Source: Phycomyces nitens (Eukaryota > Mucoromycota > Mucoromycetes > Mucorales > Phycomycetaceae). Taken from it: a DNA stretch of 64,000 nt. Location: the NCBI GenBank assembly GCA_022702545.1, contig JAHRBC010000004.1, positions 62,001 through 126,000 of the forward strand, given 5' to 3'. A model generated the notes under the pieces. The model did not search any database and was not told the DNA's origin. It saw only the letters and a list, made by a program, of their open reading frames with translations. This document shows positions 59,340 to 64,000 of this stretch, piece after piece (position 1 is the first letter of the stretch; every line of letters starts with the position of its first letter). Position numbers and translations under genes: made by a program.

Positions 59340-60724
59340 CATATATTTCTTTGAATACATAAACGTACATAATAATTTGCAGTATAAGGTATAGTGTCAA
59401 ATAAGAACAATAGTATTATATATATATATAAAAGACTGTATTTATATCTTTAAAAACAATATCTGGAGTACAATAAAAAAAAAGAGTCTTGGGTACACAG
59501 TTTTCATAATCCCATTATTCTCATAATTTATTAGGGCTTACTATAATCTAAAAATGCATATGAATTCTTTTTTCCCGATTTTCCCTTTTTCTCTTTCTTT
59601 TTACTTTTTGCTTCCTTTATACTTTCTGGTAAGTATTTAAAAATTTTCACGCAATTAAAGACAACCTTTAACATTTTTTCAATTATCTAAAAGACATCCT
59701 ATAGTCACTTTTATTCATGCTTACACAAGAAAAAAGTAAATAGGCGCACTATTTTTTATTGCTGTTGCTAATCAGTAATCTTCATCTTGTAGATTCAGAA
59801 CAACTCATTTCAATTGCAATGGCCAAAGATGACAATGATGAAGTTGAATGGACAGAATGTACTTGGTATGTTTAAATATTCTATCACTATTAATACTAAT
59901 ATATTCTGTCTTTACTATCAGCTCTTTATATTAAACAAAATTGCCGCGTTTTAACAAAGACATGGAATATCCAACAAGCCAGTTTGTCTTGGTAAGTAAT
60001 CAGTCATTCCTATTGCTTTTCTAACAGAAAAATATAGATATATTTTCTATTACGCGTACACATTTTTTGATTGCTATATCATTATCTATCTTGAAATACT
60101 GTTTGGTATACCTGAAAATTTGGTTTCAAAGTCTTGGTTGTCTACTCTGTTTGAGCAACTACTTTTCCAGTTATTCAAGATGATAGTCAATGAATCAGTC
60201 ATGTTCTCTACCCGTGTTTCAAAAGGTAAAAAATTAGTATCAATATAGCTATAGCCATGAATCTAGACCAGATTACTAGACTGTATATTATGAGAAAATA
60301 TTTTATCAATAAAAATCTATTTGTAAACTATTTTCCATGGCCTATTTATAAAGAGGTATAAAATAAACCCCCAATTGAAAGCGTTTAAAGTGTCAAATGG
60401 ATTAAACAACCAATAAATATATGTCCTTTAGAACATAGGTGAATAGTTTGCAGAAAATAGTCGAAAAGTTTGCATCTTGATCTATTAAAAAATAGATTTT
60501 TTTATTGATATTGAAAAAATAATTCATGTAACGTTTGACTAAAAAGAAATAAGATAACACTTTCAGTTATAGTTCTGTACACTCTTGAGTTTAACAAGCC
60601 TACACGTCCAAAAGCAGAGCTTTATATCCACCGAATTACTTCATTATCTTATATGTGTTGTTTTTTATTTCACTCAGAATTTTACATACTATCACATATG
60701 GGAATCGGGGGTATTTTTGCAGTG
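59340..60724 (+). other. Right arm of A2
   Basis: It is similar to 16400-17816 of A1, with the same donor/acceptor-like sites. No coding frame is conserved between the two copies. Confidence 0.35.
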
Positions 60725-62250
60725 TGGTGAGGAATATCAAAACGCCAGAAGCGCTTCCAAGCAGCACTGGGGAGGAAAGGTGTAGGTGGTGTTGGTCGAA
60801 TATGTTGTCATAAAGAGGATGTGGTTGCCGAGTGAAGAGGGACATTGTTGATTCGAACTTCAGACAGTAGAGAGGACAAGTCAGTGGGAGGCAGTAGGCT
60901 AACTGGGACGTGTGTACCCTCCACATACGAGTGGAACCAGGGGACAAAAGATATTTGACCGTAGTCAAGTAGGCGAAAAAGACAGAGAATGTGGGTTCTG
61001 GCACGAGGAATATGGATATGAGCACTCCTTTGCAGGTACCCATTGGCTGTGAGCACAAAGGCATCGGATACAAGAATATGCTTGAAATCGATCCTAGGTG
61101 TATCAAAGGGAGGAGTGGCAGTCCAGATAGCCGCCAAAGGAAAGTGGAGCAAAAACTGAGAATCAATCCGTACTTCAGGTGGAAGAGGGGAGGAGAACAA
61201 ACTTGAGGTGGCCCGATGCAGCGGTGTCAAAGGCTTTGGGCAGTTAGCAGTGCTACAGGGATAAAGCAAAGCAGAGGTGACTGAAGGCGTGCGAAAGTAG
61301 AGTGGAATGAGAAAGTTCAAAATGGGAATGATGAAAGAGACAGATCGGGAGGAAGAAGTCGTAACGGACTGACTTTGGAGGAGGGGAAGAATCCATCGCA
61401 ACTGTAAGGCTTGCTGTTGTCTGTCAGGATTGAGCAGACTCAGGCCACCAGTGGATCGGGGGAGACAGAGCTTCTCCCAGCTGGGACACCCAAACCCCAG
61501 GTGAAGGTAAGAGCGGATTAGAGAGCGGATGGTAGTGAAGAATGATGGTGGGGCAGGAGTGACATAAAGGATGTGCCAAACAGAGCTAAGCAACAGAGAG
61601 TTTGCAATTAGGCCTTTGCCATGCATGGATAATCCTCGCTGGGAAAGAATGTCACAATGTCGAGTGAGTTTGTGAATGATGGTAGCACAGAAGGAATCGA
61701 GTTGAGCTGGATGAGATGTCAGTGGAAATCCAAGGTATTTAACCGCATCAGCCTCAAGGCGATCGTGTCGACAGATTATATCCGCAGCATCTAGAGTAGG
61801 GCCCCAATCTGGGACGAAGTTTCCTGACAGAGCAACGGCAACAGTCTTTCCGAGATTCACTCTAGCATTGGAGGCACGGCCAAAGGTGGACAGGAGCATT
61901 CGCAAGTGATCCAGCTCTGCAGGTGCCGAAAGGAAAACTAACAGATCGTCAGCGTACACAAGCAATTTAAGCGGAGGAGGTTCTTGAGCAGGTGCAAGAG
62001 GGGGCAGAATAGATGGTACGCGAAAGCGAAATCCAGGCAAGTATGGTGAGGCTAGAATTGAGTGAAGAAGGGGCTCGAATGCGATGTTGAAAAGTAAAGG
62101 CGAGAGAGGATCACCCTGTTGAAGGCCTCGCCCCTGTGGGAATGGTGTGGATATATATCCATTGACGTTCACATGTATTTGCGTGGCAAAGAAAAGGGCA
62201 CAAACTGCATCGATGAACATAGTGGGCAGACCAAGGCAGGACATAACCAA
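60725..62250 (-). pseudogene. LINE2 ORF2, reverse transcriptase domain, truncated and interrupted
   Basis: On the minus strand the frame shows RGLQQGDPLSPLLFNIAFEPLL, LLVYADDLLVFL (intact YADD), the thumb-like YLGFPLTSHPAQ, and WKRFWRFDIPH just before the A2 insertion. A single in-frame TGA lies at 60810-60808, where the frame otherwise continues. Upstream blocks (endonuclease, RT fingers) are cut off by B5 at 62251 and may continue beyond the window. It differs in sequence and C-terminus from LINE1, so it is a different LINE family. Confidence 0.88.
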
Positions 62251-62376
62251 CACTGGGAAAACGGTGGGCTATTCTACTGTGCACAGTTAACTGAGAACGT
62301 GGAGAAAGCTGAAGCAAATTTGCAACTCAACACGTTTTTTTGTGATCACCTTGAAAATATTGTTTTATTGTATTTA

Positions 62377-62381
62377 ATTGG
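62377..62381 (+). promoter_or_regulatory. CCAAT box (as ATTGG) of the B5 transposase
   Basis: ATTGG lies 116 bp before the ATG, followed by TATAAAGAAC and TATAAAACCG. Confidence 0.45.
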
Positions 62382-62492
62382 CTCGGATATAAAGAACAGG
62401 AGATAATATTTTTATACTCTTATAAAACCGTAGCAAATAAAGCATATGTAACACTTGTTTCCTTTTTGTTTAAACTTCAATACACAAATACC

Positions 62493-63957
62493 ATGTCTTC
62501 TACTTCCGATGTCTACAATGAGAAGTGCTTTTGCCCTAGATGCAGTACAAGCAAGAATGGTTACAGTCTTGTCCAGAAACTGACTGCTCAACGTCATGCA
62601 AAGAGAGCAAGATTAGAGCGTCTTGAAAATTGCGAAAGGGGCAAGTTACTTTTGTAAACACTCTATGAATTGTATCATAATATATTTTACTAGAAATCTC
62701 CTCTCAACGCAATATGATAGATGTTGATTTTGAACGTAAGGATTATTTATTGGCATAGCAATAGAAACTAAATAACTACTATATTCTATATCTGGCTACC
62801 TTGTTCCATAAAGTCGGGTCCTCAGATGTACTTGGTGATCAGGAGAACTCGCCATTTTTGGAAGCCGATCCTTTTGCCGATCATGGCGAAATTGGTGCTG
62901 ACAATGAGGCTAATGCCGATGCTGATGCTGATACCGATGCCAATGAGAATGAGATGGACGGTGGTGATGATGACGACGAGGGCGATTTGGAAGAGATCGA
63001 AGTTGAGGAGTTGGATGGTGAAGGTCAGTGTTAAATAGAGAAAAAGCCTAAAAAATTGGGTGTTAATATTTTCCATTTTAAAATAGATCCTTTTGCCTCC
63101 CCCCAAATGCCTGAAAACCCAGTGCACAGGTTCATCGCCATTTCTGTTGTCCTGTTTGCATCCCGTTATGTGGCTGACAAGGGCGCCGTTGTCTTGATCG
63201 AGTTTGTCAACAAGCTCTTGACAATCTATGATCAAGATTTCCAACTGCCCACAAGCCTGCTTGGTCTGCAGCGCATGACAGGATTTTCAGCCATGTCCCA
63301 AGGAATAAGGAAATCTGTTGTGTGCCAGGATTGTCACAAGGTGTACGAGGAAGCTGGGTCTGTTCCCCTTTGGTGCGATTTCCAGAAGCCAGGAGCACGT
63401 TCCTCTTGCGATTCCCAGTTGATGAAGGTGTCATCATCAGGTGCTTTGGTAGCCAGACGCCAACACAACTACCATTCTGTCAAGCAGGCGTTGAGAGTGT
63501 TTTTCCTCCGCCCAGATTTCGAAGCAAGAATCCGCCATTGGAACAAGGAGCTGAAGGTCGAAGACACGATGTGCGATGTGTACGATGGCGCCATGTGGAA
63601 GGAGCTCAAGGACTTGAATGGTGTTTCTTTCGTCCAAGACCCACGTTCTCTCATGCTGACATTGAACGTTGACTGGTTCCAGCCGTTCGATGGGGTGACC
63701 TATTCCTGTGGTGCGATCTACTTGGCCGTCAACAATCTTCCTAGGGCTGAGCGATTCAAGGCAGAGAACATCATTCTTGTTGGACTTATGCCTGGGCCCA
63801 AGGAACCAAAATCTGACGAGATCAACCACTATCTCAAGCCGTTGGTGGACGATTTGGAAGAGCTGTACATTGGTGTGAAGATGCGAACTGCTGAGTGTTC
63901 ATCAGGTGTTACCGTCCGTGCTGCGTTGTTTATGGTGGCGTGCGACATTCCAGCTGC
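62493..63957 (+). pseudogene. B5 transposase, N-terminal part, cut by B6
   Basis: Exons are 62493-62640, 62694-62735, 62814-63023 and 63087 onward. Phase 1 is kept throughout (148, 42, 210 nt). The first intron uses a GC donor (GCAAGT) instead of GT. Exon 1 has KCFCPRCSTSKNG...QRHAKRAR, and exon 3 an Asp/Glu/Ala repeat (NADADADTDANENE). Exon 4 reaches LNVDWFQPFDG and ends at CDIPAA, where the CACTGG of B6 begins. The second and third catalytic motifs would lie beyond B6, outside the window. Confidence 0.85.
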
Positions 63958-64000
63958 CACTGGAAAAACCCCTCGATTTCACCTAGTATAAATGGTGCAG
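63958..64000 (+). mobile_element. Left end of a B2-like element (B6)
   Basis: CACTGGAAAAACCCCTCGAT and the following bases to the window end are identical to the left end of B2 at 35786. The preceding TGC is the presumed target duplication; its partner is outside the window. Confidence 0.85.

Larger units (their letters stand above)
54625..60724 (+). mobile_element. CACTA/Plavaka-like element A2 (6,100 bp), decayed
   Basis: The ends are CACTGCAAAAATACCCCTGA and, on the other strand, CACTGCAAAAATACCCCCGA, continuing TTCCCATAT on both sides: a very good inverted repeat of about 30 bp. TGG is duplicated at 54622-54624 and 60725-60727. It is inserted in LINE2 ORF2. It is closely similar to A1 along its length, but both genes carry lesions. 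Confidence 0.92.
62251..64000 (+). mobile_element. CACTA/Plavaka-like element B5, left part
   Basis: It starts CACTGGGAAAACGGTGGGCT after CAA in LINE2 ORF2. Left-end layout, promoter and exon plan match B1 and B2. It is interrupted at 63958 by B6, and its right part lies outside the window. Confidence 0.8.

Overview
The window looks like a nest of transposable elements from an early-diverging fungus, most likely Mucoromycota (inference). The reasons are an AT-rich background, very short GT-AG introns (about 43-85 bp), Ty3/gypsy LTRs, two LINE families, a Tc1-like element, and many copies of a CACTA/Plavaka-like DNA transposon. I see no gene that looks like an ordinary host gene, and no rRNA, tRNA or CRISPR array.

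The dominant component is a set of elements that start CACTG, end CAGTG and make 3-bp target duplications. I group them as A (A1, A2), B (B1-B6), C and D (D1-D3). Their common plan is: left end, CCAAT box 111-125 bp before the ATG, a 4-exon transposase gene (zinc-finger exon, two acidic exons, large catalytic exon; all introns phase 1), then a convergent 4-exon partner gene of unknown function (all introns phase 0, exon 2 always 306 nt), then an intron-dense right arm. In the B family the right arm carries a third, six-exon small gene that I do not recognise.

Layout. 1-2122: 3' end of a Ty3/gypsy pol gene, its LTR, and the first half of a second LTR. 2123-11340: element D1 with a Tc1-like element next to it, then unresolved AT-rich sequence ending in a lone B-type terminus (B4). 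11341-18454: a D-type right arm (D3) containing the complete element A1. 18455-26827: the right part of a B element (B3) containing the complete inverted element D2. 26828-27921: second half of the split LTR and a solo LTR. 27922-51405: LINE1, split inside ORF2 by B1, which is split by B2, whose transposase is split by C, giving four nested levels. 51417-52382: solo LTR. 52383-54206: AT-rich sequence with LTR-like remnants. 54207-62250: LINE2 on the minus strand, split by A2. 62251-64000: B5, whose transposase is split by B6 at the window edge.

A1, C and D2 have both main genes with all exons in frame, clear ends and matching target duplications, so they are candidates for recently active autonomous elements. 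LINE1, LINE2, A2, B2 and the Tc1-like copy are visibly broken.
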